Assembly: GCA_964474655.1 (NCBI GenBank)
Contig: CAYYTU010000012.1
Location: forward strand, 1 to 64,000
Origin: CAYYTU01 sp964474655
GTDB taxonomy: Bacteria > Chloroflexota > Anaerolineae > B4-G1
Reading direction: 5' to 3'
DNA: 64,000 nucleotides
Of the stretch, positions 34,135 to 45,255 are shown in pieces. Positions within the stretch are counted from its first letter, which is position 1. Every line of letters begins with the position of its first letter. A program made the translations under genes and the position numbers. The notes under the pieces were generated by a model, which saw only the letters and a program-made list of their open reading frames with translations, did not search any database and was not told the origin of the DNA.

Positions 34135-34644
34135 TCAGAGTGATACGCCTTCCAGCCGCAGAAGGCGCTCCTTCACGTCCAACCCAGACCCGTAGCCGGT
34201 CAGCGAGCCGTCGGCGCCGATCACGCGGTGGCAGGGGATGATGATGGGCAGGGGATTGGCGCCGACCGCGGCCCCCACCGCACGCGCGGCCCGGGGCTTC
34301 CCGACGCGCTGGGCGATCTCACCGTAGGAGGCCGTCTCGCCGTAGGGGATACGGGCGACCGCCTCCCACACCGCTCGCTGGAACGCGGTGCCGCGCACGT
34401 CCAGCGAAAGATCGAAGGCACGGCGGACGCGGGAGAAGTATTCGCGCAACTGAGTCAACGCGGGCTTCATCGCCTCGGCATCCTCCTGCGGCTGCTTTTG
34501 GCCGACGTGCTCGGCCAGCCAATCGAAGAGAGCGTCGGGCTGCGCATCGCCCAGCGTTACCGCGCACAGCCCCGTCTCGGTCGACGCCACCCAGATCGGC
34601 CCCACCGGCGATGTCATCCACGCGTAGACGATTTCCGTATCCAT
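34135..34644 (-). CDS. ogt: Methylated-DNA-[protein]-cysteine S-methyltransferase (Ogt/MGMT)
   Basis: This 169-residue suicide enzyme repairs O6-alkylguanine by moving the alkyl group to its own cysteine. The catalytic motif is PCHRVIG, with the cysteine near residue 139. The preceding helix-turn-helix (YGEIAQRVGKPRAARAVGAAVGANPLPIIIP) binds DNA, and GSLTGYGSGLDVKERLLRLEG is the usual C-terminus. An N-terminal ribonuclease-like domain is present but short. The ATG at 34644 is 4 nt after the stop of the HAD gene and has GGAGGG about 10 nt upstream. The downstream neighbour is the MrfB-like exonuclease. Confidence 0.93.
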   Translation of the reverse strand: MDTEIVYAWMTSPVGPIWVASTETGLCAVTLGDAQPDALFDWLAEHVGQKQPQEDAEAMKPALTQLREYFSRVRRAFDLSLDVRGTAFQRAVWEAVARIPYGETASYGEIAQRVGKPRAARAVGAAVGANPLPIIIPCHRVIGADGSLTGYGSGLDVKERLLRLEGVSL

Positions 34645-34648
34645 CGCT

Positions 34649-35320
34649 TCATCTCCCTCCTTGCAGCACCGCCGGCAGCCGGGCGATATGCTCCAGCACC
34701 ACGTGAGCGCCGGATCGTTCCAGCTCTTTCCGCTCGCCGAAGCCACACAGCACGGCCACCGCCCAGGCCCCGGCGCGCCGGGCGGACTTGACGTCGACCG
34801 TCGTGTCGCCCACCATCGCGCACCGGTCGACGGGCACGCCGAGCCGCTGCGCCGCGTGCCGGATCGGCGCGGGATGCGGCTTGAGCCGCCAGGTGCTCTC
34901 GCGGGTCACCACCACCTCGAAGTAGTGACCGAGATCGTGCTGACGCAGGAACCCTTCGGCGTCGCGTCGTCCTCGTGTCGTGACCACGCCCAGCTGGTAT
35001 TGCCCATCCAACGTGGCAAGCATCTCCTCCACGCCGTCGATGATCCAGAAATCCGGCTGCGTGGACAGCCCGCGCAGCCGCCGCAGGCGATCTGTCAGCT
35101 TCATCAATACCGCATCCAGGCCAAAGACGTCCAACACAGTGAGAAACGCATTGGCCGGCGTCTCCGCGAGCATCAGCAGCCGCCGGGCCAGCCGATAGGG
35201 GCGCGGCACGTGCCAGCGCTGCAGCCGCAGCGCGATTTTCTCTACCGTCTGATCGTCGGTGTCCATCAACGTTCCATCCAGGTCGAAAAACAAAGCCTCG
35301 ACAGCATCTCGGTCTAGCAT
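34649..35320 (-). CDS. HAD superfamily hydrolase, phosphoglycolate-phosphatase-like
   Basis: This 223-residue cytoplasmic phosphatase has the HAD motifs in order: FFDLDGTLMDTDD (nucleophile Asp about 12), VVTTRGRRDAEGFL (motif 2), RLKPHPAPIRHA (Lys of motif 3) and AMVGDTTVDVKSARRAG (motif 4). A helical cap lies between motifs 1 and 2. Phosphoglycolate phosphatases clear a product of DNA 3'-end repair, which would fit the neighbours, but the substrate cannot be proven here. The ATG at 35320 has AGGAGG upstream. It is first in an operon with ogt and the exonuclease. Confidence 0.85.
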   Translation of the reverse strand: MLDRDAVEALFFDLDGTLMDTDDQTVEKIALRLQRWHVPRPYRLARRLLMLAETPANAFLTVLDVFGLDAVLMKLTDRLRRLRGLSTQPDFWIIDGVEEMLATLDGQYQLGVVTTRGRRDAEGFLRQHDLGHYFEVVVTRESTWRLKPHPAPIRHAAQRLGVPVDRCAMVGDTTVDVKSARRAGAWAVAVLCGFGERKELERSGAHVVLEHIARLPAVLQGGR

Positions 35321-35383
35321 AGTCCTCCTTCGTTGCCATACGCTGAGCACTATACAATGAGACGATACGACTGTCAACGTACC

Positions 35384-35412
35384 TTGCTCCTGGCCCGATC
35401 ACGGCTTATAAT
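35384..35412 (+). promoter_or_regulatory. Promoter of the helicase gene; predicted leaderless transcript
   Basis: TTGCTC (35384-35389), a 17-bp spacer and TATAAT (35407-35412). The ATG at 35420 is only 7 nt after the -10 box, so transcription should start at or next to the A of the start codon. There is no Shine-Dalgarno site. Confidence 0.7.
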
Positions 35413-35419
35413 CGCACCT

Positions 35420-38002
<2,583 letters not shown>

Positions 38003-38003
38003 C

Positions 38004-38046
38004 TTGACAAGCTCACATTACAATTTATAATTCGTGACCGCGGTCA
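38004..38046 (+). promoter_or_regulatory. Strong promoter with 12-bp palindromic operator for the efflux operon
   Basis: TTGACA (38004-38009), a 16-bp spacer and TATAAT (38026-38031) form a near-consensus promoter. A perfect palindrome, TGACCGCGGTCA (38035-38046), covers the expected start site, a position typical of a repressor operator. Its cognate regulator is not in the immediate neighbourhood. Confidence 0.75.
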
Positions 38047-38079
38047 ACTTTATAGTCTAGGAACCGATTGGGAGGGATG

Positions 38080-39486
38080 ATGAAGCGAAGTACCATCTAC
38101 ATCGTTATCGCCGTCGCCATCGCGGCGAGCGCTGGCGCGCTCCTATGGCGTCCCTGGGCGTCGGAGCAGGAGACGCAGACGGGGCGCTCCACCGTCGCCG
38201 AGCGCGGCTCGATGCTGGTGGCGGTCACGGCCAGCGGGCGCATTGAGCCCAAGGCACGGGTGAATTTGACGTTCGACACGCCGAGGCACGTTGCCGAGGT
38301 GTTGGTGGAGGAAGGGAACGTGGTCGAAAGCGGCGATCTATTGGCGCGGCTGGACATCCGTCAGATGGAGACCCAGGTGGCGCGATCCAGAGCCTCGCTG
38401 GAGCAGGCGGTGGCGCAGCTGGCTGAGCTTAAATCACAGCCGCGACAGCGTGAGGTAGAGAAAGCCGAGGCGAGCCTGCGCGATGCACAGGCCCGGGTCA
38501 GCTCGGCTGCGGCGAACCGGGATCAGCTCAAGAATGGCCCCACGTCGGCCCAGATCGCCGCTGCAGAGGCCCGGGTCGCCGAGGCTGAGAAGCAGCGAAA
38601 GTTAGCTCAGCGGGCCTACGATGAAGTCGACGAGGGAAACGAAGAGGCAAAGGAGCACGCGAATTACGATCTCTACACGGCCAAGCAGCAGCTAGCGGCG
38701 GCTGAGGCGAACCTTGAAAACGTATTGAGTGGTACCGATGAGGAGGAAGTTCGCGCGGCTGAAGCTGAGGTCTGGTCTGCCGCTGCGCAACGGGATGCCG
38801 CGCAGGCGCAATTGGACCTGTTGCTGGCTGGCGCGTCCGAGGAGGAGATCGCCGAGTCCGAGGCGCAGGTGGCGCAGGCGCGGGCGGCGCTGGAGATGGC
38901 GGAGCTTGCGATGGAGAACGCCACACTGCGAGCGCCGTTTGATGGTATCGTCTCTCGGGTCAACGTTCAGGCCGGTGAGACTGCTCCTGCTCAGGGGCCA
39001 GCGATTGTGATGTTGGATAACTCGCAGTTCCATATGACCGTCAAGGTAGATGAGATGGACGTGGCCCAGCTCACGCCGGGTCAGACGGTGGAGGTAACGG
39101 TTGATGCCTTGTCGGATGCGGTCATCACCGGCACCGTCGGGCGCATTGCGCCGATCGCCACGCTTGATGGCGGCGTCGTGACATACGACGTTACCATCAA
39201 CCTGCTGCCCACCGATGAGCCGATCCGCGCCGATATGTCGGCCGAGGCAACGATTGAGGTGGCGGAGCTCGAGGATGTATTGAAGATCCCCACCTGGGTG
39301 GTGCGCCTCGACCGCGACACCGGCCAGGCCTATGTCCATCGGCGCGTGGGGGATGAGGTGGAACGAGTGGACATAGAGCTGGGCGTGCGCGATCAGGGCT
39401 TCGTGCAGGTGCTCGAAGGGCTTTCCGAAGGTGACACCTTAGTGCGGCTCACGGATGAAACCAGCTTTGACTTCGGGCCTCGGTAG
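38080..39486 (+). CDS. MacA-like efflux adaptor (HlyD family), first of a tandem pair
   Basis: About 468 residues. One N-terminal membrane helix (IYIVIAVAIAASAGALLW) anchors an extracytoplasmic adaptor. It has a split lipoyl-like domain (VLVEEGNVVESGDLLARLD and the return LRAPFDGIVSRVNVQAGETAPAQ), a long alpha-helical coiled-coil hairpin (about 95-285) rich in AEA repeats, and beta-barrel and membrane-proximal domains. It should work with the MacB-like ABC proteins downstream. GGAGG lies 4 nt before the ATG at 38080; an adjacent ATG (38077) and a TTG (38068) are less well placed. Confidence 0.85.
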   Translation: MKRSTIYIVIAVAIAASAGALLWRPWASEQETQTGRSTVAERGSMLVAVTASGRIEPKARVNLTFDTPRHVAEVLVEEGNVVESGDLLARLDIRQMETQVARSRASLEQAVAQLAELKSQPRQREVEKAEASLRDAQARVSSAAANRDQLKNGPTSAQIAAAEARVAEAEKQRKLAQRAYDEVDEGNEEAKEHANYDLYTAKQQLAAAEANLENVLSGTDEEEVRAAEAEVWSAAAQRDAAQAQLDLLLAGASEEEIAESEAQVAQARAALEMAELAMENATLRAPFDGIVSRVNVQAGETAPAQGPAIVMLDNSQFHMTVKVDEMDVAQLTPGQTVEVTVDALSDAVITGTVGRIAPIATLDGGVVTYDVTINLLPTDEPIRADMSAEATIEVAELEDVLKIPTWVVRLDRDTGQAYVHRRVGDEVERVDIELGVRDQGFVQVLEGLSEGDTLVRLTDETSFDFGPR

Positions 39487-39501
39487 GGGGTGGAGGAGCA
39501 T

Positions 39502-40965
39502 ATGAACCGGACGATGCGTTATACGATGATCGGCGCTGTGCTTGTGGCAGCGATAGGCGGGCTTTTGATCTGGCGCTCCTGGTCGGCTGACCGAGATCGA
39601 GGCGATTTCCGCTCCACCGTGGTGGAGCGGAGGACGCTGCTGGTGGCGGTCAATGCCAGCGGGCGAGTCGAGCCGCAGGAGCGTGTTCAGCTGGCCTTTG
39701 AGGCCGGCGGGGAGGTGACTGAGCTGCCTGTTGAGGTCGGCGATAGGGTCTCGGCAGGGAATACGTTGGCTAGGCTAGACGCCGATCGCCTGGCGCTGGA
39801 GGTCATACAGGCCGAGGCGAATCTCGCGGCGGCCGAGGCGCAGATGGATAAGCTCCGGGCCGGACCACAGCCGGAGGAGGTGGAGGCGGCCGAGGCGAAT
39901 CTAAACGCCGCCGAGGCTCAAGTCGTGGCGGCTGTCGCTCGGCGCGATCAAGTCGAGGCCGGGGCCAGCGAAGCCCAGATCGCCGAAGTCCGGGCCGAGT
40001 ATGCGGCCGCGCTGACGGAGCACAAGAAGGCCAAGGATCGGCACGATAACACGATGGAATGTTTCAAGTTCGAACATCCTAAGACCGGCGAGAAGATGGA
40101 AATCTGCCCCCTGCTGGGGCCGATTGAGGAGCGAGCACGTTACGAGATGGAGGCGGCGTATGAGTCGCTGGAGGCGGCCCAGGCTCAGATCGACGAGACG
40201 GAGGCCGGGCCGAAGGAGGAGGAGCTTCGCTCGGCCAACGCCAGCGTCTGGTCGGCGGCCGCTCAACGCGACGCGTCCCAGGCCGATCTCGAGCTGCTGA
40301 AGGAGGGGGCGACGGAGGAGCAGATCGCCTCGGCCAAGGCGCGAGTGGAGCAGGCTCAAGCCGCCCTAGAGCAAGCGGAGCTGGCTTGGGAGCAAGCCAC
40401 GCTGGAGGCGCCTTTCGATGGTATCGTCGGAGCGGTCGACGTTCGCGTCGGCGAACGGGCCGCGGCCGGCCAGCCGGTGATCACGCTGGTCGATACGACG
40501 CAATTCCACGTCTCCGCTGACGTAGACGAGATCGACGTTGGGCAGCTGGACGTGGGGCAGACGGCCCGGGTGACGCTGGATGCGCTTCCAGACGCGGTTT
40601 TCACCGGCACCGTCGATTATATTGCATCGGAGGCCACACGTGATGACGGCATCGTCACTTATGACCTCACCGTGGGGTTAGCGCCCACCGATCAGCCGCT
40701 CCGCGCTGATATGACGTCCAACGTGACGATCATCGTGGAGGAGCGCGCAGACGTATTGACAGTTCCCACCTGGGTAGTGCGGGTCGATCGCGAGACCGGT
40801 CAGACCTACGTGGAGCGTCGCATAGCGGGCCAGATCGAGCGCGTGGACGTCGAGCTGGGACCCCGCTACCAGGGCCGCGTCGAGGTGATCGATGGCCTTT
40901 CAGAGGGAGATGAAGTCGTGCGGGCAATGGAGTCCGCGTCGTTTGAGTTCGGACGTGGTGAGTAA
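39502..40965 (+). CDS. MacA-like efflux adaptor (HlyD family), second of a tandem pair
   Basis: About 487 residues and paralogous to the gene just upstream, with the same order: anchor helix, half lipoyl domain, coiled-coil hairpin, half lipoyl domain (LEAPFDGIVGAVDVRVGERAAAG), beta-barrel. The tip of the hairpin differs: it carries an insert with two cysteines, MECFKFEHPKTGEKMEICP (about residues 184-202), absent from the first adaptor. Tips of such hairpins normally dock to a partner channel. GGAGGAG lies 3 nt before the ATG at 39502, 15 bp after the previous stop. Confidence 0.85.
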   Translation: MNRTMRYTMIGAVLVAAIGGLLIWRSWSADRDRGDFRSTVVERRTLLVAVNASGRVEPQERVQLAFEAGGEVTELPVEVGDRVSAGNTLARLDADRLALEVIQAEANLAAAEAQMDKLRAGPQPEEVEAAEANLNAAEAQVVAAVARRDQVEAGASEAQIAEVRAEYAAALTEHKKAKDRHDNTMECFKFEHPKTGEKMEICPLLGPIEERARYEMEAAYESLEAAQAQIDETEAGPKEEELRSANASVWSAAAQRDASQADLELLKEGATEEQIASAKARVEQAQAALEQAELAWEQATLEAPFDGIVGAVDVRVGERAAAGQPVITLVDTTQFHVSADVDEIDVGQLDVGQTARVTLDALPDAVFTGTVDYIASEATRDDGIVTYDLTVGLAPTDQPLRADMTSNVTIIVEERADVLTVPTWVVRVDRETGQTYVERRIAGQIERVDVELGPRYQGRVEVIDGLSEGDEVVRAMESASFEFGRGE

Positions 40966-41007
40966 CGTCTCTACGATTGCGCGTTCGAGATAGTGACGAG
41001 GAATGGG

Positions 41008-41733
41008 ATGAGTAGATCGGTTATCGAGCTGCGGGAGATCACCAAAATCTATCAGATGGGCGAGGTAGAGGTGCACGCCTTGCGTGGAGCCTCGCTGACG
41101 GTGGAGAAAGGCGAGATGATGTCCATTATGGGGCCTTCCGGTTCCGGGAAGTCGACGGTGATGAATATCATCGGCTGTCTCGACCAACCGACGTCGGGCA
41201 CCTACTTGCTGGAGGGCGAGGATGTCGGCAGGCTGCACGATGACGAGCTGGCCGAGATCCGTAATCGCCAGATTGGTTTTGTCTTCCAGACGTTCAATCT
41301 GCTCTCGCGTACCACGGCGGTCGAGAACGTGATGCTGCCCCTGGTCTACGCCGGCGTGGGTCCGGCCAAGCGGCGAGAGAGGGCGCGGCAGGCGCTGGAG
41401 ATCGTCGGGCTGGGGCATCGCCTGGATCATCTGCCCACCGAGCTTTCCGGCGGTCAGCAACAGCGGGTGGCCATTGCGCGGGCGTTGGTCAATGACCCGG
41501 CCATCATCCTCGCCGACGAGCCGACGGGCAATTTGGACAGCGAGTCCGGGACCGAGGTGATGGCCGTGTTGCAGGAGCTGAACCGCGAACGAGGGCTCAC
41601 GGTGGTGTTGGTAACGCACGATCGGCAGATCGCACAGCATACCAAGCGTATTTTGCATCTTTACGACGGTGCGATAGAGGGCAACGAGATGGTCGAAGAG
41701 CCGCTTGTGGCGATGCCGGGGGGAGAGGGATGA
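41008..41733 (+). CDS. MacB/LolD-like ABC transporter ATP-binding protein
   Basis: This 241-residue ATPase has Walker A GPSGSGKST (about 42), Q-loop FVFQTFNLL, signature LSGGQQQRVAIARAL, Walker B IILADEPTG and the H-loop THD. The sequence FQTFNLLSRTTAVENVMLPLVYAG is typical of the MacB/LolD group, which works with FtsX-like permeases in mechanotransmission-type export. The stop overlaps the permease start by 4 bp (ATGA). GAGGA precedes the ATG at 41008; an in-frame ATG 15 bp earlier is an alternative. Confidence 0.93.
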   Translation: MSRSVIELREITKIYQMGEVEVHALRGASLTVEKGEMMSIMGPSGSGKSTVMNIIGCLDQPTSGTYLLEGEDVGRLHDDELAEIRNRQIGFVFQTFNLLSRTTAVENVMLPLVYAGVGPAKRRERARQALEIVGLGHRLDHLPTELSGGQQQRVAIARALVNDPAIILADEPTGNLDSESGTEVMAVLQELNRERGLTVVLVTHDRQIAQHTKRILHLYDGAIEGNEMVEEPLVAMPGGEG

Positions 41734-42980
41734 ATCCATTGGAGAGTATGCGGATTGCTTTCCGCGCGCTGACAGCTAACAAGCTCCGCTCTGCGCTGAC
41801 GATGCTGGGCATCATCATCGGCGTCGGGGCGGTCATCACGCTGATGGCGGCCGGCGAGGGCGTCTCTGTCTATGTGGAGAGTCAGTTCCAGGGCCTGGGC
41901 TCGAATTTGTTGTTTGTCGTGCCGGGCGGCGAGGATGAGGCTACCTCAGGCCAGCCGGGGACGATTCTGGGCGGCGCTGAGCTGACCAATCGGGATGTGG
42001 AGGCGCTTCGCGATCCCATCCGCGCCCCGGACGTGGTGGCGGTTTCGCCCATCGTGGATCGCTCGACCGTCGTCGCCACGGGCAAGGAGGATATGGTCGC
42101 CCGCGTCGAGGGCGTCGCTCCCGACTACGCCGAGGTGCGGAACTGGTACCCGGAAATGGGCGAATTTATCCGCGACTCCGATATGGATGGCCGCTCCCTG
42201 GTAGCCGTCCTGGGCCAGGACATCGTGGAGGAGCTCTTCCCGGACAACCCGTATCCCATCAATCAGACCGTCAGGATCAAAGAGGTGCCTTTCCGGGTCA
42301 TCGGCGTGATGGAGGGGAAGGGCGGTTCGTCGTTCGGGAGTCAGGACGCCACGGTGCTTATCCCGCTGACGACGGCGCAGACGCGCCTGTTTTCGACCCG
42401 CAGTCGAGCCGGGGGCTATACCGTCTCGCAGATTATCGTCGAGGCGGTCAGCGAAGATCGGCTCGATGCCGCCTCGGAACAGGTCGCGACCATTCTGCGA
42501 GAGCGCCATAACATTGATTTCACCGACGAGGACGATTTCACCATCATCAGCCAGGAGGATATCATCAGCATCTTCGGCAACATCACCAACGTACTGACAA
42601 TTTTCCTGGGCGCTATCGCTGGTATCAGCTTGCTGGTCGGCGGGATCGGGATTATGAACATTATGCTGGTTTCCGTGACGGAGCGGACGCGGGAGATCGG
42701 GCTGCGCAAGGCGGTCGGCGCCAAGCGGCGCGACATCCTGTGGCAGTTTCTACTTGAGGCGATGACGTTGTCTGTGGTCGGCGGCATGGTGGGTATCGGG
42801 CTGGGCGTGGTGGGGGCGTCCATCATCTCCACGCTGGTCGATGGGTTCAGCGCCGTCATCAAGCCGCAGGCGGTCTTGCTGGCGACGTCCTTCTCAGCGG
42901 CGGTAGGGCTGGTGTTCGGCGTCTATCCAGCGCGGCGAGCCTCGCTTCTCAATCCGATTGAGGCGCTGCGCTATGAGTAG
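41730..42980 (+). CDS. MacB-like FtsX-family ABC permease
   Basis: This 416-residue permease has one N-terminal helix (ALTMLGIIIGVGAVITLMAAGEG), a large extracytoplasmic MacB periplasmic-core-like domain (about 45-270) and three C-terminal helices with the FtsX signature (VTERTREIGLRKAVGAKRRDILWQFLLEAMTLSVVGG). With the ATPase and two adaptors it forms a MacAB-type exporter of peptides, lipids or antibiotics; the substrate is unknown. Translation is coupled to the ATPase through a 4-bp overlap. Confidence 0.92.
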   Translation: MNPLESMRIAFRALTANKLRSALTMLGIIIGVGAVITLMAAGEGVSVYVESQFQGLGSNLLFVVPGGEDEATSGQPGTILGGAELTNRDVEALRDPIRAPDVVAVSPIVDRSTVVATGKEDMVARVEGVAPDYAEVRNWYPEMGEFIRDSDMDGRSLVAVLGQDIVEELFPDNPYPINQTVRIKEVPFRVIGVMEGKGGSSFGSQDATVLIPLTTAQTRLFSTRSRAGGYTVSQIIVEAVSEDRLDAASEQVATILRERHNIDFTDEDDFTIISQEDIISIFGNITNVLTIFLGAIAGISLLVGGIGIMNIMLVSVTERTREIGLRKAVGAKRRDILWQFLLEAMTLSVVGGMVGIGLGVVGASIISTLVDGFSAVIKPQAVLLATSFSAAVGLVFGVYPARRASLLNPIEALRYE

Positions 42981-43854
42981 CCACTCAACTTTGACCGAAA
43001 GGAAACATCTCTGGGCCGATCTCTCTCTCCTTCTGATCGCTCTGATCTGGGGCAGCGCCTTCGTGGCTCAGCGCCAGGGGATGGAGCAAGTAGGGCCGTT
43101 TGCTTTCAACGCTGCCCGTTTTGCCCTCGGCGCTCTGGCGCTGGCCCCCGTCGTCGGCTGGCGGCGGCTGCGCGGGATGGTCGGGCCGGAGCTCCGCGAC
43201 GGCGTGTTGCTGGGCGCCATTCTGTTTGGAGGAGCCTCGCTCCAGCAAATCGGTATGATCCACACCACAGCCGGCAAGGGTGGCTTCATCACCGGGCTCT
43301 ATATTGTGATCGTACCTCTCCTGCTGGCGTTGGTCTGGCGGGAAAAACCAGGGTGGAGCGATTGGCTGGGCGCGGGCGTGGCGGTGGCGGGGCTCTTTTT
43401 ACTCAGCGTTCGGGCCGATTTTCGGCTGGCCCCCGGCGATGGCTGGGTGTTGGGCAGTGCGCTGATGTTCGCGCTGCACGTCATCGCCATCGGGAAGATC
43501 GCACCCAGGCGAGATCCTCTGCGGCTGGCCGTGGTGCAATACGCCGTCTGTTCGCTGCTGAGCCTGCCGGTGACGCTGATGCTGGAGCCGGGCACCTGGG
43601 GCGGCGTCCTGTTGGTGATGCCGGCTGTGTTTTACACCGGGATTCTCTCCACTGCCCTGGGGTATACGGGGCAGGTGGTAGCACAGCGTTACACCCAATC
43701 GACCCACGCGGCCATCATCCTCAGTATGGAATCGGTCTTTGCAGCGATGGCCGGCTGGCTGCTGCTGGACGAGACGCTCACGGCTCAGCAGCTGGTGGGC
43801 TGCGGCCTGATGCTGGCGGGAATGCTCCTGGCTCAGGTGCGCCGGGTTGATTGA
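42973..43854 (+). CDS. EamA/DMT family transporter
   Basis: This 293-residue membrane protein has ten hydrophobic segments arranged as two EamA repeats (LLIALIWGSAFVAQRQGMEQVGPFAFNAARF, then GWVLGSALMFALHVIAIGKI..). The C-terminal HAAIILSMESVFAAMAGWLLLDETLT segment is characteristic. Such proteins usually export metabolites or amino acids. The ATG at 42973 overlaps the permease stop by 8 bp, which places it at the end of the efflux operon and implies co-regulation. Confidence 0.88.
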   Translation: MSSHSTLTERKHLWADLSLLLIALIWGSAFVAQRQGMEQVGPFAFNAARFALGALALAPVVGWRRLRGMVGPELRDGVLLGAILFGGASLQQIGMIHTTAGKGGFITGLYIVIVPLLLALVWREKPGWSDWLGAGVAVAGLFLLSVRADFRLAPGDGWVLGSALMFALHVIAIGKIAPRRDPLRLAVVQYAVCSLLSLPVTLMLEPGTWGGVLLVMPAVFYTGILSTALGYTGQVVAQRYTQSTHAAIILSMESVFAAMAGWLLLDETLTAQQLVGCGLMLAGMLLAQVRRVD

Positions 43855-43890
43855 TGCATTAACGCGCCGAAAACGCGACCGACGCCGCTT

Positions 43891-43948
43891 ACATTCAATA
43901 TTCATTATTCACCATTTGCTATTCGCTATTCACCATTCGCCATTTGCA
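43891..43948 (+). repeat. AT-rich short-word repeat before obg
   Basis: A run of similar 7-10 bp words (ATTCACCATT, TGCTATTCGCT, ATTCGCCATT) lies directly upstream of the obg promoter. It is much lower in GC than its surroundings and has no coding potential. Similar arrays are common spacer repeats in some phyla. Confidence 0.6.
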
Positions 43949-43952
43949 CAAT

Positions 43953-43980
43953 TTGACATCCTCCCCATTTACGGTATCCT
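43953..43980 (+). promoter_or_regulatory. Promoter of obg; predicted near-leaderless transcript
   Basis: TTGACA (43953-43958), a 16-bp spacer and TATCCT (43975-43980). The ATG at 43990 follows 9 nt after the -10 box and has no Shine-Dalgarno site. Confidence 0.7.
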
Positions 43981-43989
43981 ACCCCGGCA

Positions 43990-45255
43990 ATGTTTCATGA
44001 TGAAGCCAAGATTTACGTCAAAGGCGGCGATGGGGGCGACGGCTGTGTCGCTTTCCGACGCGAGAAATACGTAGCCCACGGCGGGCCGGCCGGCGGCGAC
44101 GGCGGCGATGGGGGCGACGTGGTGCTCTACGTGGACGAGCACCTGAACACACTCTACCGCTTCAGCAAAAAAACGCACTTCAAGGCTCCACGGGGCCAGC
44201 ACGGGCGTGGCAGTAAACAGCGCGGTGCGTCCGGCGAGGACGTGCGGGCCGGCGTGCCGCCCGGCACGATGGTTTACGATGCCCGTACCGGTCAGCTGCT
44301 GGGCGATCTGACCGAGCCGGGGCAGGAGATGGTCGTCGCGCACGGCGGGCGCGGCGGGCGCGGCAATGCCAGCTTCGCCACCGCTACCGATCAGGCGCCC
44401 CGCACGGCTGAGCACGGTGAGCCCGGCGAGGAGCGTTGGCTCCGGCTGGAGCTCAAGCTGCTGGCCGACGTGGGGCTGGTAGGAGTGCCCAACGCTGGCA
44501 AGTCGACTCTGTTGGCGTCGACGACGGCCGCGCGGCCCAAAATCGCCGCTTACCCTTTCACCACGCTCCAACCCTACCTCGGCGTGGTCACGCTCGATCC
44601 CCAAACCGAGTTTGTGATGGCGGACATTCCGGGCCTGATCGAAGGCGCATCCAAAGGGAAGGGGCTAGGCCACGAGTTCCTCCGCCACGTCGAGCGAACT
44701 CGGGTGCTGATACACCTCATCGACGGCCTTTCGGCCCAGCCGCTGGAGGATTTCGAGACCATCAATCAGGAGCTGGACGCCTTCAGCGAGGGGCTGGTGG
44801 AGAAGCCGCAGCTGGTGGCCTTCAACAAGATCGATATGCCACAAGCCAAGGAACGCTGGCCCGAGGTGCGCAAGGCGCTCGAGGCGCAAGGCTACGAGGC
44901 GATGGCCATCTCCGCGCTGGCGCAGGAGAACGTACGTGAGCTGCTCTACCGCGCGGCACAGATCCTGGACGAGCTGCCGGAAGAGGAAGAGACGCCTCCG
45001 GAGGAGCTGCCCGTCTTCCGCCTGGAGGAGGAAGAAGAGGCCTTCACCATTGAGAAAGTGCAGGACGAGTGGCACGTCCACGGCGTGGAGGTGGAACGTC
45101 TGGCGGCGATGACAGTCTGGAACCTGGACGAGGCGGTCCAACGTTTCCAACGCGCGCTGGATCGGATGGGCATCACCGAGGCGTTGCGAGAGGCTGGCGT
45201 GCAGCCTGGCGATACGGTCATCATCGGCGACGCGGAGCTCGTCTGGGAAGAATGA
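43990..45255 (+). CDS. obg: GTPase Obg/CgtA
   Basis: This 421-residue GTPase is needed for late 50S ribosome assembly and linked to the stringent response. The N-terminal glycine-rich Obg fold (1-158) has the typical GGDGGDGCVAFRREKYV and GGRGGRGNASFATAT. The G domain has GVPNAGKST (G1), TTLQPYLGVV (G2), DIPGLIEGAS (G3) and NKID (G4). The C-terminal OCT domain (about 345-421) is present with VHGVEVERLAAMTVWNLDEAVQRF. Its stop overlaps the nadD start by 3 bp of an ATGA. Confidence 0.96.
   Translation: MFHDEAKIYVKGGDGGDGCVAFRREKYVAHGGPAGGDGGDGGDVVLYVDEHLNTLYRFSKKTHFKAPRGQHGRGSKQRGASGEDVRAGVPPGTMVYDARTGQLLGDLTEPGQEMVVAHGGRGGRGNASFATATDQAPRTAEHGEPGEERWLRLELKLLADVGLVGVPNAGKSTLLASTTAARPKIAAYPFTTLQPYLGVVTLDPQTEFVMADIPGLIEGASKGKGLGHEFLRHVERTRVLIHLIDGLSAQPLEDFETINQELDAFSEGLVEKPQLVAFNKIDMPQAKERWPEVRKALEAQGYEAMAISALAQENVRELLYRAAQILDELPEEEETPPEELPVFRLEEEEEAFTIEKVQDEWHVHGVEVERLAAMTVWNLDEAVQRFQRALDRMGITEALREAGVQPGDTVIIGDAELVWEE

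Noticed and set aside
43891..43948. Possible CRISPR-like array
   Set aside because: The repeated words are 7-10 bp, degenerate and directly adjacent, with no spacers and no cas genes in the window.
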